Positions 36,962-44,937 of a DNA stretch of 64,000 bases are shown here, piece after piece (position 1 is the stretch's first letter; each line of letters opens with the position of its first letter). The stretch is from Microlunatus panaciterrae (lineage in GTDB: Bacteria > Actinomycetota > Actinomycetes > Propionibacteriales > Propionibacteriaceae). The stretch lies in NCBI RefSeq assembly GCF_016907535.1, contig NZ_JAFBCF010000001.1:3472001-3536000 (forward strand), given 5' to 3'. A program made the position numbers and the translations under genes. The notes beneath the pieces are model-generated. The model worked only from the letters and a program-made list of their open reading frames with translations, did no database searches and was not told the origin of the DNA.

Positions 36962-38560
36962 ATGCTGGTGGCACGTGATGTCGAGGTGCGCGCGGGCGCG
37001 CGCCTGTTGCTGGAGCACGCCTCCTTCCAGGTGGCGGCCGGGGACAAGATCGGTCTGGTCGGCCGCAACGGGGCCGGCAAGACGACGCTGACGAAGATCC
37101 TCTCCGGTGAGGGTCAGCCGGCGGCCGGACTGGTCACCCGGAGCGGGGAGGTCGGCTATCTGCCGCAGGATCCCCGCACCGGTGACCTCGACGTGCTGGC
37201 CAAGGACCGGATCCTGTCGGCCCGTGGCCTCGACGCCGTGGTGGCACGGCTGCGGCGCGCCGAGCTGGCGATGGGGGATGCGGACGAGTCCGTCCGGGAC
37301 GAGGCGATGGCGGCCTATGGCCGGGCCGAGGCGCAGCTGGCCGCCGCCGGCGGTTACGCGGCCGAGGCTGAGGCCGCCCGGATCGCCAGCAACCTCGGGC
37401 TGGCCGACCGGATCCTCCACCAGCAGCTGCGCACCCTGTCGGGTGGCCAGCGGCGCCGGGTGGAGCTGGCGCGGATCCTGTTCTCGGGTGCTGACACGCT
37501 GCTGCTGGACGAGCCCACCAACCACCTGGACGCGGACTCCATTGTCTGGCTCAGAAGCTTCCTCCAGGGCTATCCCGGCGGGCTGATGTTGATCAGTCAC
37601 GACACCGGGTTGTTGCAGAGCACCGTCAACAAGGTGTTCCACCTGGACGCCAACCGGTCCGAGCTTGATATCTATGCGATGGACTGGAAGCGCTACCTTC
37701 AGCAACGCGAGACCGACGAGAAGCGTCGCCGGCGGGAGCGCCAGAACGCTGAGCGCAAGGCTGATCAACTGATGACCCAGGCGGACCGGATGCGGGCCAA
37801 GGCCACCAAGGCGACGGCTGCGCAGAACATGGCCAAGCGGGCCGAGCGGCTGCTGGCCGGCCTCGAAGCCGAACGTGCTCATGACCGGGTCGCGAAGATC
37901 AGGTTCCCCGACCCGGCTCCGTGCGGCAAGACTCCGTTGACCGCTGCGGATCTGAGCAAGAGCTATGGTTCGCTCGAGGTCTTCACTGGTGTTGATCTTG
38001 CGATCGACCGGGGGAGCCAGGTGGTGATCTTGGGCCTCAACGGTGCCGGAAAGACCACCCTGCTCCGGATCCTTGCCGGAGTCGAGCCCTCGGACACCGG
38101 CGATGTCACCGCCGGACACGGCCTCAGGCTCGGCTACTACGCCCAGGAGCACGAGACGCTCGACGTCACCCGGAGCGTGCTGGAGAACATGAAGACGGCC
38201 GCCCCGGCGCTGAATGAGACCGAGGTGCGCAAGGTACTCGGCTCGTTCCTCTTCTCCGGCGACGAAGTGGACAAGCCTGCCCGGGTGCTGTCCGGTGGTG
38301 AGAAGACCCGGCTGGCGTTGGCCAAGCTGGTCGTCTCCAGCGCCAACGTCCTGCTGCTGGACGAACCCACCAACAACCTCGACCCCGCCTCCCGGGCGGA
38401 GGTGCTGGAGGCCATCCGGACCTACGCCGGAGCGGTCGTGCTGGTCACCCACGATGAGGGTGCGGTAGACGCACTGGACCCGGACCGGGTGCTGCTGCTG
38501 CCCGATGGAGTCGAGGATCTCTGGAACCCCGAGTACGCCGACCTGATCTCGTTGGCCTAA
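36962..38560 (+). CDS. ABC-F family ATPase
   Basis: A 532-residue soluble protein with two ABC modules and no membrane domain. Walker A motifs are GRNGAGKTT and GLNGAGKTT, signatures LSGGQRRR and LSGGEKTR, with Walker B ending in LLLDEPTNHLD and LLLDEPTNNLD. The linker between modules (about residues 238-300) is a basic, Lys/Arg/Ala-rich coiled coil, the P-site-reaching domain of ABC-F translation factors. The close position to suf and an enoyl-CoA hydratase matches mycobacterial Rv1473. A role in ribosome rescue or antibiotic protection is inferred from the family only. Confidence 0.93.
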   Translation: MLVARDVEVRAGARLLLEHASFQVAAGDKIGLVGRNGAGKTTLTKILSGEGQPAAGLVTRSGEVGYLPQDPRTGDLDVLAKDRILSARGLDAVVARLRRAELAMGDADESVRDEAMAAYGRAEAQLAAAGGYAAEAEAARIASNLGLADRILHQQLRTLSGGQRRRVELARILFSGADTLLLDEPTNHLDADSIVWLRSFLQGYPGGLMLISHDTGLLQSTVNKVFHLDANRSELDIYAMDWKRYLQQRETDEKRRRRERQNAERKADQLMTQADRMRAKATKATAAQNMAKRAERLLAGLEAERAHDRVAKIRFPDPAPCGKTPLTAADLSKSYGSLEVFTGVDLAIDRGSQVVILGLNGAGKTTLLRILAGVEPSDTGDVTAGHGLRLGYYAQEHETLDVTRSVLENMKTAAPALNETEVRKVLGSFLFSGDEVDKPARVLSGGEKTRLALAKLVVSSANVLLLDEPTNNLDPASRAEVLEAIRTYAGAVVLVTHDEGAVDALDPDRVLLLPDGVEDLWNPEYADLISLA

Positions 38561-38607
38561 TCACCGCGGTTTGGGCGAAAAACCCGGCCGGAAGTGCTAC
38601 AAATGAG

Positions 38608-38637
38608 TGATCAATGATCATGGAATGTCGATCATGG
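38608..38637 (+). promoter_or_regulatory. Clustered GATCA repeats upstream of the HTH-H1 gene
   Basis: TGATCA (38608-38613) and ATGATCAT (38614-38621) are adjacent palindromes, and GATCATGG occurs twice, at 38616-38623 and 38630-38637, 14 bases apart. This AT-richer block is unusual for the window and lies 57-86 bases before the start of a DNA-binding protein gene, so autoregulation is possible. Confidence 0.35.
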
Positions 38638-38693
38638 TCGTTGTCAACCCATCGAGCGCACGGCGAGATGGCGTCCGATATCAGGGAGGCACA

Positions 38694-39449
38694 GTGGCCA
38701 AGACACTGGCAAAGGGCTCACGCATCACTGGTGCAACACGGGACACGCTGGCGTCGCAGTTCGCCAAGCGCTACGCCGCCGGCGAGAGCGTACGAAAGAT
38801 CGCGGAGAGCGTCGGCCGTTCGTACGGCTTCGTGCACGGCGTTCTGAGGGATTCCGGCGTCGAGCTCCGCAGCCGTGGCGGTGCCACCCGGGGAGCCAAG
38901 AAGGCCGCCGCCAGGAAGGTGGCGCCCACTCGCCCCGCCACCAGGACGACGGCGACGAAGGCCCCGGCGAAGAAGGCGGCCACCACGAAGGCGGCAGCGA
39001 AGAAGGCTGTCACCACAAGGGCGCCGGCAAAGAAGACCACTGCCAAGGCCCCAGCGAAGAAGGCCGCCCCGACCAGGGCGCCGACGAAGAAGACAGCCGC
39101 CAAGGCTGCCGCCAGCAAGGCTCCAGCCGCCACGAAGAAGACCGCTGCCAAGAAGACTGCAGGCAAGAAGGCTGCCACCACGACGGTCGTCAAGACCGCG
39201 GCGAAGAAGACTGTGACCAAGGCACCGGCGACCAAGGCGGCCGCGAAGAAGACCGCGGCGAAGAAGACCGCCACCGCGAAGACGACCACCACGAAGGCCG
39301 GCGCCGCCAAGACCAGCGCCGCCAAGGCCGGCGCCACGAAGGCGAGCACCACGAAGGCTGGCGCCACGAAGAGCAGCGCCACGAAGAGCAGCACCACGAA
39401 GGCGACCGCGAAGAAGTCCGCCGCGAAGAAGACCGCCAGGAAGGGCTAG
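38694..39449 (+). CDS. Small helix-turn-helix protein fused to a long histone-H1-like tail
   Basis: A 251-residue protein in two parts. Residues 1-67 form a helix-turn-helix domain (TLASQFAKRYAAGESVRKIAE and GRSYGFVHGVLRDSGVELRSR) that in Streptomyces relatives occurs, as I recall, as a stand-alone protein of about 70 residues. The following roughly 180 residues are almost only Ala, Lys, Thr, Ser, Arg and Pro, with repeats such as AKKTAAKK, APAKKA and TTKAGA, very like eukaryotic histone H1 or the tail of mycobacterial HupB. It is likely a nucleoid-associated or sequence-guided chromatin protein. GTG 38694 is chosen because GGGAGG lies seven bases upstream; the frame extends to 38607 without similarity. 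Confidence 0.85.
   Translation: MAKTLAKGSRITGATRDTLASQFAKRYAAGESVRKIAESVGRSYGFVHGVLRDSGVELRSRGGATRGAKKAAARKVAPTRPATRTTATKAPAKKAATTKAAAKKAVTTRAPAKKTTAKAPAKKAAPTRAPTKKTAAKAAASKAPAATKKTAAKKTAGKKAATTTVVKTAAKKTVTKAPATKAAAKKTAAKKTATAKTTTTKAGAAKTSAAKAGATKASTTKAGATKSSATKSSTTKATAKKSAAKKTARKG
38895..39446 (+). repeat. Degenerate Lys/Ala-coding repeats of the H1-like tail
   Basis: The DNA of the tail is built of short imperfect units such as GCGAAGAAG, GCCAAGAAG and ACCACGAAGGC. Base composition departs from the neighbouring genes because of the many AAG lysine codons. No long exact tandem array is seen, unlike in uvrA. Confidence 0.7.
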
Positions 39450-39464
39450 ATGCCCGACCGTGAG

Positions 39465-39494
39465 GGCCCGGACGTCGACGGCGTCCGGGCCTTT
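39465..39494 (+). terminator. Rho-independent terminator after the HTH-H1 gene
   Basis: GGCCCGGACG (39465-39474) and CGTCCGGGCC (39482-39491) form a perfect 10-bp stem followed by TTT. It lies inside the open frame that begins at ATG 39450, so that ATG is unlikely to be the start of the next gene. Confidence 0.85.
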
Positions 39495-39503
39495 CCCGGT
39501 GGG

Positions 39504-40259
39504 GTGAAGGTCAGCAGCACCGATCGTGTCACCGCCGTCCTGCTGGACCGTCCGGCGGTCAGGAACGCCCAGTCGTTCGCCACCTGGTCCTCGTTGGCGA
39601 CTGTGGCCGAGACCCTTCCCGCTGATACCCGGGTGGTGCTCCTCCGCGGCAGCGGAGGCGACTTCAGCTCGGGTCTTGATCTTCGGCTGCTGCGGGCCGG
39701 CGGCCTGCCCGCTGAGGGTTCGCTGTCCGACCTGGTGAGCGGCTCCGACGAGGAGATCGAACGAACGCTGGCCACCTTCCAGCTGGCCTTCAGTCGCTGG
39801 CGCGACCTGCCGGCCGTGGTGATCGCGGTGGTGCGCGGCAGGGCCATCGGTGCCGGCTTCCAACTGGCGCTGGCCGCCGACCTGCGGATCGCCGAGACGG
39901 GCGCGGTCTTCGACATGGCCGAGCCGCGGCTGGGCCTGGTGCCCGACCTCGGCGGCACCCACCGGCTGGTCGAGCTGGTCGGCTTCGCGCGGGCGCTGGA
40001 GATCTGCACCAGCACCCGGCCGGTGACGGCGACCCAGGCCGCGCAGTGGGGCCTGGTGAACCGGGTCGTGCCGGACGACCAGCTTGACTGGGTGGTCCAG
40101 GCCAGGGTGGACGAACTGTGTTCGCTACCGGCTGAGTCGGCGGCGGCGGTGAAGGACCTACTATCGAAGGCGTCGACCCGAGGCTACCCCGAGCAGCTTG
40201 CTGCGGAACGCGGTGCCCAGGTGCCGCTGTTGAGGAGCCTGGCGGCACGATCCGGGTGA
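39504..40259 (+). CDS. Enoyl-CoA hydratase/isomerase family protein
   Basis: A 251-residue crotonase-fold protein. It has the N-terminal DRVTAVLLDRPAVRNAQ, the first oxyanion region SGGDFSSGLDLRLL, and GRAIGAGFQLALAADLRIAE followed by EPRLGLVPDLGGTHRL. The acidic residues expected for hydratase activity are partly changed: the second Glu position reads PDLGG, suggesting another crotonase activity. GTG 39504 is chosen because a terminator precedes it; ATG 39450 would add 18 residues encoded across the terminator. The neighbour arrangement with ABC-F resembles Rv1472-Rv1473. Confidence 0.85.
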   Translation: MKVSSTDRVTAVLLDRPAVRNAQSFATWSSLATVAETLPADTRVVLLRGSGGDFSSGLDLRLLRAGGLPAEGSLSDLVSGSDEEIERTLATFQLAFSRWRDLPAVVIAVVRGRAIGAGFQLALAADLRIAETGAVFDMAEPRLGLVPDLGGTHRLVELVGFARALEICTSTRPVTATQAAQWGLVNRVVPDDQLDWVVQARVDELCSLPAESAAAVKDLLSKASTRGYPEQLAAERGAQVPLLRSLAARSG

Positions 40260-40284
40260 CACGATCCAGAGGAGGAAGCCGCAG

Positions 40285-42162
40285 ATGTCGATGATGGGTG
40301 GCGGGGTGATGCGGCGGATGGCGCATGACGCCGAGATCAAGAACCATCGGCTGACCAAGGGACTGGTGTCGCGGATACTGAGGTTCGCGAAGCCGTACCG
40401 GCCGTTGATCCTGGTCTTCCTGGTGATGGTGATCATCGCCGCCGGGCTGGCAGTCGCTCCGCCGCTGCTGTTCAAGCAGATCATCGACGAGGGCGTGCTG
40501 AAGGGGAACCGGTCGCTGGTGATCACGCTGGCGGTGACCGTCGCGCTGCTCGCGTTGCTGGAGGCCGGCCTCGGTCTGGTGCAGCGATGGTGCTCCGCGC
40601 GGATCGGCGAGGGGCTGATCTATGACCTGCGGACGAGGGTGTTCGATCATGTGCTGCAGATGCCGGTGGCGTTCTTCACCCGGACCCAGACCGGCAAGCT
40701 GGTGTCCCGGCTGAACTCCGACGTGATCGGTGCGCAGCAGGCCTTCACCTCGACCTTGTCGACGGTGGTCTCCAACCTGATCAGCCTGGTCCTGGTGCTG
40801 GTCGCCATGCTGGTGCTGAGCTGGAAGCTGACGATCGCAGCGCTGATCCTGCTGCCGATCTTCCTGATTCCGGCCCGCATGTTCGGGCGCAAGCTGGCCG
40901 AGCTGACCCGGGCGCAGATGCAGCTGAACGGTGACATGTCCGCAGTGATGACGGAGCGGTTCAGCGTCAGCGGCGCCCTGCTGGTCAAGCTGTTCGGCCG
41001 ACCGCAGGACGAGCACGGCCGCTTCGCCGAGCGGGCCGGCGCGGTCCGCGACGTCTCGGTCAAGATCGCGATGAACGGCCGGATCTTCATGACCTCGCTG
41101 ACGTTGGTGGCGGCCCTGGCGACCGCACTCGTCTACGGCGTCGGTGGGCTGTTCACCATCGACGGGACGCTGACTGTCGGTACGCTGACCGCTCTCGCCG
41201 GTCTGCTCGGCCGGCTCTACGGCCCGCTGACCCAGCTGACCAACCTGCGGATCGACGTCATGTCGGCGCTGGTCAGCTTCGAGCGCGTCTTCGAGGTCCT
41301 CGACCTGAAGCCGATGATCGCGGACGCCGAGAAGGCCCGTCGCTTCGACGGGGCGGCATCGGTCGAGTTCGACTCGGTCAACTTCACCTACCCCGGCCCG
41401 GACGAGGTCTCACTGGCCAGCCTCGAGTCGGTGGCCTCCCTTGACCAGCGCCGCAACACCACCGTCCTGCACGACGTCAGCTTCCGGATCGAGCCGGGCC
41501 AGACGGTCGCCCTGGTCGGGCCGTCCGGGGCCGGCAAGACCACGATCACGCACCTGCTGGCGAGGCTGTACGACGCCACCGGCGGCACGGTCCGGGTCGG
41601 TGGGGTCGATGTCCGCGAGCTGCAGCTCCAGTCGCTGCAGGACGCGGTCGGCTACGTCACCCAGGACGCCCACATGTTCCACGACACCATCCGCGCCAAC
41701 CTCACCTATGCCCGACCGGACGCCGGTGAGGACGAGATGTTCGCAGCACTTGAGGCGGCCCAGGTCCGGCGGCTGGTGGAGAACCTGCCCGATGGTCTGG
41801 ACACCGTGGTCGGTGAGCGGGGCTACCGGCTGTCCGGCGGTGAACGGCAGCGGCTGGCCATCGCCCGGCTGCTGTTGAAGGCGCCGCCGATCGTGGTGCT
41901 GGACGAGGCGACCGCCCATCTCGACTCCGAGTCGGAGGCGGCGGTGCAGCGTGCGCTGGACCTGGCCATGCGGGGTCGGACCAGCCTGGTGATCGCTCAC
42001 CGGCTGTCGACGATCCGCAACGCCGACCTGATCCTGGTGGTCGACGGCGGCCGGGTGGTCCAGCAGGGCAGGCACCCGGACCTGCTGGCGGCCGGCGGGC
42101 CCTATGCGGAGCTCTACCGGACCCAGTTCGCTGAGCGGGTGGCGGTGGGCGAGGCCGGCTGA
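40285..42162 (+). CDS. ABC exporter (fused membrane and ATPase domains)
   Basis: A 625-residue half-transporter of the MsbA/LmrA type. Six transmembrane helices lie in residues about 40-320, then an ATPase domain with Walker A GPSGAGKTT, signature LSGGERQR, Walker B IVVLDEATAHLD and switch IAHRLSTI. It probably works as a homodimer exporting lipids or drugs. A GAGGAGGAAG site precedes the ATG. The 3' end overlaps the convergent methyltransferase gene by 49 bases. Confidence 0.93.
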   Translation: MSMMGGGVMRRMAHDAEIKNHRLTKGLVSRILRFAKPYRPLILVFLVMVIIAAGLAVAPPLLFKQIIDEGVLKGNRSLVITLAVTVALLALLEAGLGLVQRWCSARIGEGLIYDLRTRVFDHVLQMPVAFFTRTQTGKLVSRLNSDVIGAQQAFTSTLSTVVSNLISLVLVLVAMLVLSWKLTIAALILLPIFLIPARMFGRKLAELTRAQMQLNGDMSAVMTERFSVSGALLVKLFGRPQDEHGRFAERAGAVRDVSVKIAMNGRIFMTSLTLVAALATALVYGVGGLFTIDGTLTVGTLTALAGLLGRLYGPLTQLTNLRIDVMSALVSFERVFEVLDLKPMIADAEKARRFDGAASVEFDSVNFTYPGPDEVSLASLESVASLDQRRNTTVLHDVSFRIEPGQTVALVGPSGAGKTTITHLLARLYDATGGTVRVGGVDVRELQLQSLQDAVGYVTQDAHMFHDTIRANLTYARPDAGEDEMFAALEAAQVRRLVENLPDGLDTVVGERGYRLSGGERQRLAIARLLLKAPPIVVLDEATAHLDSESEAAVQRALDLAMRGRTSLVIAHRLSTIRNADLILVVDGGRVVQQGRHPDLLAAGGPYAELYRTQFAERVAVGEAG

Positions 42163-43001
42163 CGCGGCCGCAGCACGGTCACCGACACGGCCACCGTCAC
42201 CGTCGGCGCCGGATCGAGCGCGGCGACCCGGGCGGCGATCTGCTCGGTGGAGAGGTGGAACGCGTTCGGCCCCATGGCCACCAGGTCGGTCAGCTCCGAC
42301 CGGGTCGGCCGGATCGGGTAGCGGAGCTCGCGATGCACGCCCTCGCTGAACAGACCGGCGGAACCGGTTTCGAGTCGTTCCCGCTTGCCCGGCTCGATCT
42401 CCAGCAGCTGCAGCGGACCGCGCACTTCGCTCAGATGCTCTGGCAACGGGGTCACGATAAGCAGCCGCCCGGCCGGGCCGAGCACCCGTCGGAACTCCGC
42501 CAGGTTGCGCGGGGCGAACACCGTCAGGACGGCGTCGATACCGCCCGTGCGTACCGGCAGCGGCTGCCAGGTGTCGGCGACGACCGCGCCCAGTCGACGG
42601 TGGACACGGGCGGCCCGGCGACAGGCGGCGACCGACACGTCCAGAGCCAGCCCACGGGCACCGGGCAGGCCGTCCAGCACGCTGGCGAGGTAGTACCCGG
42701 TGCCCGCGCCGGCGTCGAGGACGGTCGTCACCGGGGCGGAGCCGGACTCGAGCTCGTCCCGCAGCGCGTCAGCGATCGGCTGGTAGTGGCCGCCGGCCAG
42801 AAACCTGTCCCTGGCCTGGATCATGGCCGTCGTGTCGGCGTTCTTCACCGGCCCGCTCCGGAGCAGGTTGAGGTAGCCCTGCCGGGCCAGGTCGAAGGAG
42901 TGGCCCTGTTGACAGTGGACGCCGCGGCGGTCGGCCGTCGGACTCAGAGCGTCACCGCAGTGCGGACAGCGCAGCAGGTCGAGGACGTCGCTCAGGGCCA
43001 T
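42114..43001 (-). CDS. RlmA-type 23S rRNA (guanine-N1) methyltransferase
   Basis: A 295-residue SAM-dependent methyltransferase. The N-terminal zinc finger has CPHCGDAL and CQQGHSFDLARQGYLNLL, the signature of the RlmA/TlrB family that methylates G745/G748 of 23S rRNA. The SAM-binding motif is VLDAGAGTGYYLASVL. TlrB members confer resistance to mycinosyl macrolides; this one cannot be assigned to either subgroup by eye. It lies ten bases after the SDR gene and is probably co-transcribed with it. Confidence 0.85.
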   Translation of the reverse strand: MALSDVLDLLRCPHCGDALSPTADRRGVHCQQGHSFDLARQGYLNLLRSGPVKNADTTAMIQARDRFLAGGHYQPIADALRDELESGSAPVTTVLDAGAGTGYYLASVLDGLPGARGLALDVSVAACRRAARVHRRLGAVVADTWQPLPVRTGGIDAVLTVFAPRNLAEFRRVLGPAGRLLIVTPLPEHLSEVRGPLQLLEIEPGKRERLETGSAGLFSEGVHRELRYPIRPTRSELTDLVAMGPNAFHLSTEQIAARVAALDPAPTVTVAVSVTVLRPRQPASPTATRSANWVR

Positions 43002-43011
43002 CGGAGTGCAG

Positions 43012-43773
43012 TCACAGCGAGCGGAGCGCCCCGCCCTCGACCGGGATCACGCACCCGGTGAGGTAGGACGCGGCCGGTGAGAGCATGAAGGCGGCCACCC
43101 GGCCGAACTCGGCCGGCTGACCGTAGCGGCGCAGCGGGATGCTCTGCTCGCTGGCGGCCCTGGCCGCCTCGGGGTCGTCGGACAGCGAGTTCAGATGCCG
43201 CACCCGCTCGGTCTCCACGCTCCCCGGCATCAACCCGAGCACCCGGGTTCCCTGCGGGCCGAGCTCGTCGGCCAGCTGCTTGATCAGCACCCCCAGGCCG
43301 GGACGCAGCCCGTTCGAGGCCGCCAGGCCGGGGATCGGCTGCTTGACGGAGGTCGACAGCACCCACGCGATCGCCAGGTCCGATCCGGTGCCGTGCCGGA
43401 GCACGGCATGGTTGACCCGCAGCCCGGCGAGGAAGACCGAGTCGAAGGCCGAGCGCCACTGCTCCTCGGTGGTGCCGACCGCGCTGCCGGCCGGCGGTCC
43501 GCCGACGCTGATCAGGGCTCCGTCGAGGCGACCGAAGCTGTCCAGGGCCAGTTGGCAGACGGCCTCGGCCGTGGCCGGGTCGGCCAGGTCGGCGGCAAGG
43601 CCGACGGCGCGGTCGGACCCGAGCTCGGCCACCACCTCGGCCAGCACGTCGCCGCGGCGGGCCACCAGCGCCACACGGGCGCCCTCGGCCACCAGCGCGG
43701 CGGCACTCGCCCGGCCCAGTCCGCCACTCGCGGCGGTGACGACGAAGACGCGGTCGGTCAGTCCAAGGTCCAT
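43012..43773 (-). CDS. Atypical short-chain dehydrogenase/reductase family protein
   Basis: A 253-residue Rossmann-fold SDR with cofactor motif TAASGGLGRA and an N-terminal-style DLAD and GGPP segment. The active-site stretch reads STSVKQPIPGLAASNGLRPG, where the usual Tyr-x3-Lys is missing although the serines are kept. This variant is, as I recall, a recognisable SDR subfamily, so catalysis either uses other residues or is lost. The C terminus (SYLTGCVIPVEGGALRSL) is normal. The substrate is unknown. Confidence 0.8.
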   Translation of the reverse strand: MDLGLTDRVFVVTAASGGLGRASAAALVAEGARVALVARRGDVLAEVVAELGSDRAVGLAADLADPATAEAVCQLALDSFGRLDGALISVGGPPAGSAVGTTEEQWRSAFDSVFLAGLRVNHAVLRHGTGSDLAIAWVLSTSVKQPIPGLAASNGLRPGLGVLIKQLADELGPQGTRVLGLMPGSVETERVRHLNSLSDDPEAARAASEQSIPLRRYGQPAEFGRVAAFMLSPAASYLTGCVIPVEGGALRSL

Positions 43774-43833
43774 GACGGTGATCTTGCCATGTCGGCGAGC
43801 ACCCGCTGCGCCCGCTGGGGAGGGCGGCCCTGA

Positions 43834-44607
43834 TCAGGGGCCGGCCGACCCGGCCATCTCCGGCGGTCGGTCGGCCTGCGCAGCCGCCTCCTCGCGGCGG
43901 GTCCTGATGTCACCCCGGATGAAGACCACCAGACCGAGAACCCCGATGCCGGTGAACATGAACCACTGCACCGCGTACCAGAAGTGCGGCCCGTCGGACA
44001 GCTCCGGCAGGACGATCGGTGCGAAGCCGCCCTGTTGGGCCGGGGTGACGGTGATGGCGCTGAGGTAGCCGTCGGCGACCGGGTAGCCGAGCGCCTGACC
44101 GAGGGCGACCGCGTTGATCAGCCGGGCCTGGCCGTCGCTGGGGCGGATGGCGCCCCCGCGCCCGTGCTCGTCGCGCCGGACGTGCCCGACGACGCTCACC
44201 GGTCCGGTCGGCGGAGGTGGCGCCGTGCTGGGGATCTGGGTACCCCGGGGGACCTCGATGAAGCCCCGGTCGACCAGCACCACGGGGCCGGCATCGGTCC
44301 GCAGCGGGGTGACCACCTCGTAGCCCTTGGCGTCGCCGTTGTTGCGGTAACGGATGACGAACTGCTGGGCCGGGTCGAACGTGCCGCGCGCCTCCACCCG
44401 CTGCCACTCGTCCTCGGTGGTGATGGGGTGATTGAACACCTGGTCGAACGGACGGACCGGTTTGCCCTCATTGGCCACCGTGACCGCGTTGCGGTGCTTG
44501 CGCTCATCGAGGCGCCGCAGCTGCCACTCGCCCATGTTGACGAACACGAAGGCCAGCACTGCCACGAAGAGCAGCAGACAGAGCCAACGGACCCACAGAC
44601 GACGCAC
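43834..44607 (-). CDS. SURF1 family cytochrome oxidase biogenesis protein
   Basis: A 257-residue SURF1 protein with an N-terminal transmembrane helix (about 8-26), the conserved GEWQLRRLDERKHRN, a periplasmic middle domain with GYEVVTPLRTDAGPVVLVDRGFI, and a second helix near residues 210-230. It assists assembly of heme-copper oxidase. The GTG start follows a TAGTCT -10 that includes the stop codon of the upstream gene. Actinobacterial SURF1 proteins are of this length. Confidence 0.92.
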   Translation of the reverse strand: MRRLWVRWLCLLLFVAVLAFVFVNMGEWQLRRLDERKHRNAVTVANEGKPVRPFDQVFNHPITTEDEWQRVEARGTFDPAQQFVIRYRNNGDAKGYEVVTPLRTDAGPVVLVDRGFIEVPRGTQIPSTAPPPPTGPVSVVGHVRRDEHGRGGAIRPSDGQARLINAVALGQALGYPVADGYLSAITVTPAQQGGFAPIVLPELSDGPHFWYAVQWFMFTGIGVLGLVVFIRGDIRTRREEAAAQADRPPEMAGSAGP

Positions 44608-44613
44608 GCTTCG

Positions 44614-44619
44614 AGACTA
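44614..44619 (-). promoter_or_regulatory. -10 element of leaderless SURF1 gene, overlapping the stop codon of the upstream gene
   Basis: On the minus strand TAGTCT begins with the TAG stop of the DUF6457-type gene (44619-44617) and ends six bases before GTG 44607. Confidence 0.45.
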
Positions 44620-44862
44620 GCCCGTCTGCTCCGGGTGCTTCATCGCCAGGGCGGTCGCCTTGGCAGCGGCCTCGCCCAGCGGCACGCCGCGCCCGACCGC
44701 GACCCCGACCAGGAACGTCGTCAGCGGAGCCGCCACTCTCTCGACCTCATGGGCGGCGTCGCGGGCGAGGTCGAGCAGGGTATGGACGGCGTCGTCGTCG
44801 AACTGCAGGTCGTCGGTGCCGATCTCCTCGGAGAGGGCGGCCATCCAGTCGTCGAGGGACAT
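44617..44862 (-). CDS. Small conserved protein, DUF6457-like
   Basis: An 81-residue acidic, mostly helical protein (SLDDWMAALSEEIG and HEVERVAAPLTTFLVGVAVGRG). Similar small proteins stand near fdhD and molybdenum-cofactor genes in actinobacteria and are labelled DUF6457, sometimes loosely as molybdopterin-guanine dinucleotide proteins; I recognise the pattern but not a function. AGGAGTT precedes the ATG. It is divergent from fdhD. Confidence 0.7.
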   Translation of the reverse strand: MSLDDWMAALSEEIGTDDLQFDDDAVHTLLDLARDAAHEVERVAAPLTTFLVGVAVGRGVPLGEAAAKATALAMKHPEQTG

Positions 44863-44937
44863 TGGTTCGAACTCCTGTCGCGTATCGGGACACCACGGTC
44901 GCGTCATGTCATTTCTTCCACCTGACAGGATGATGGC

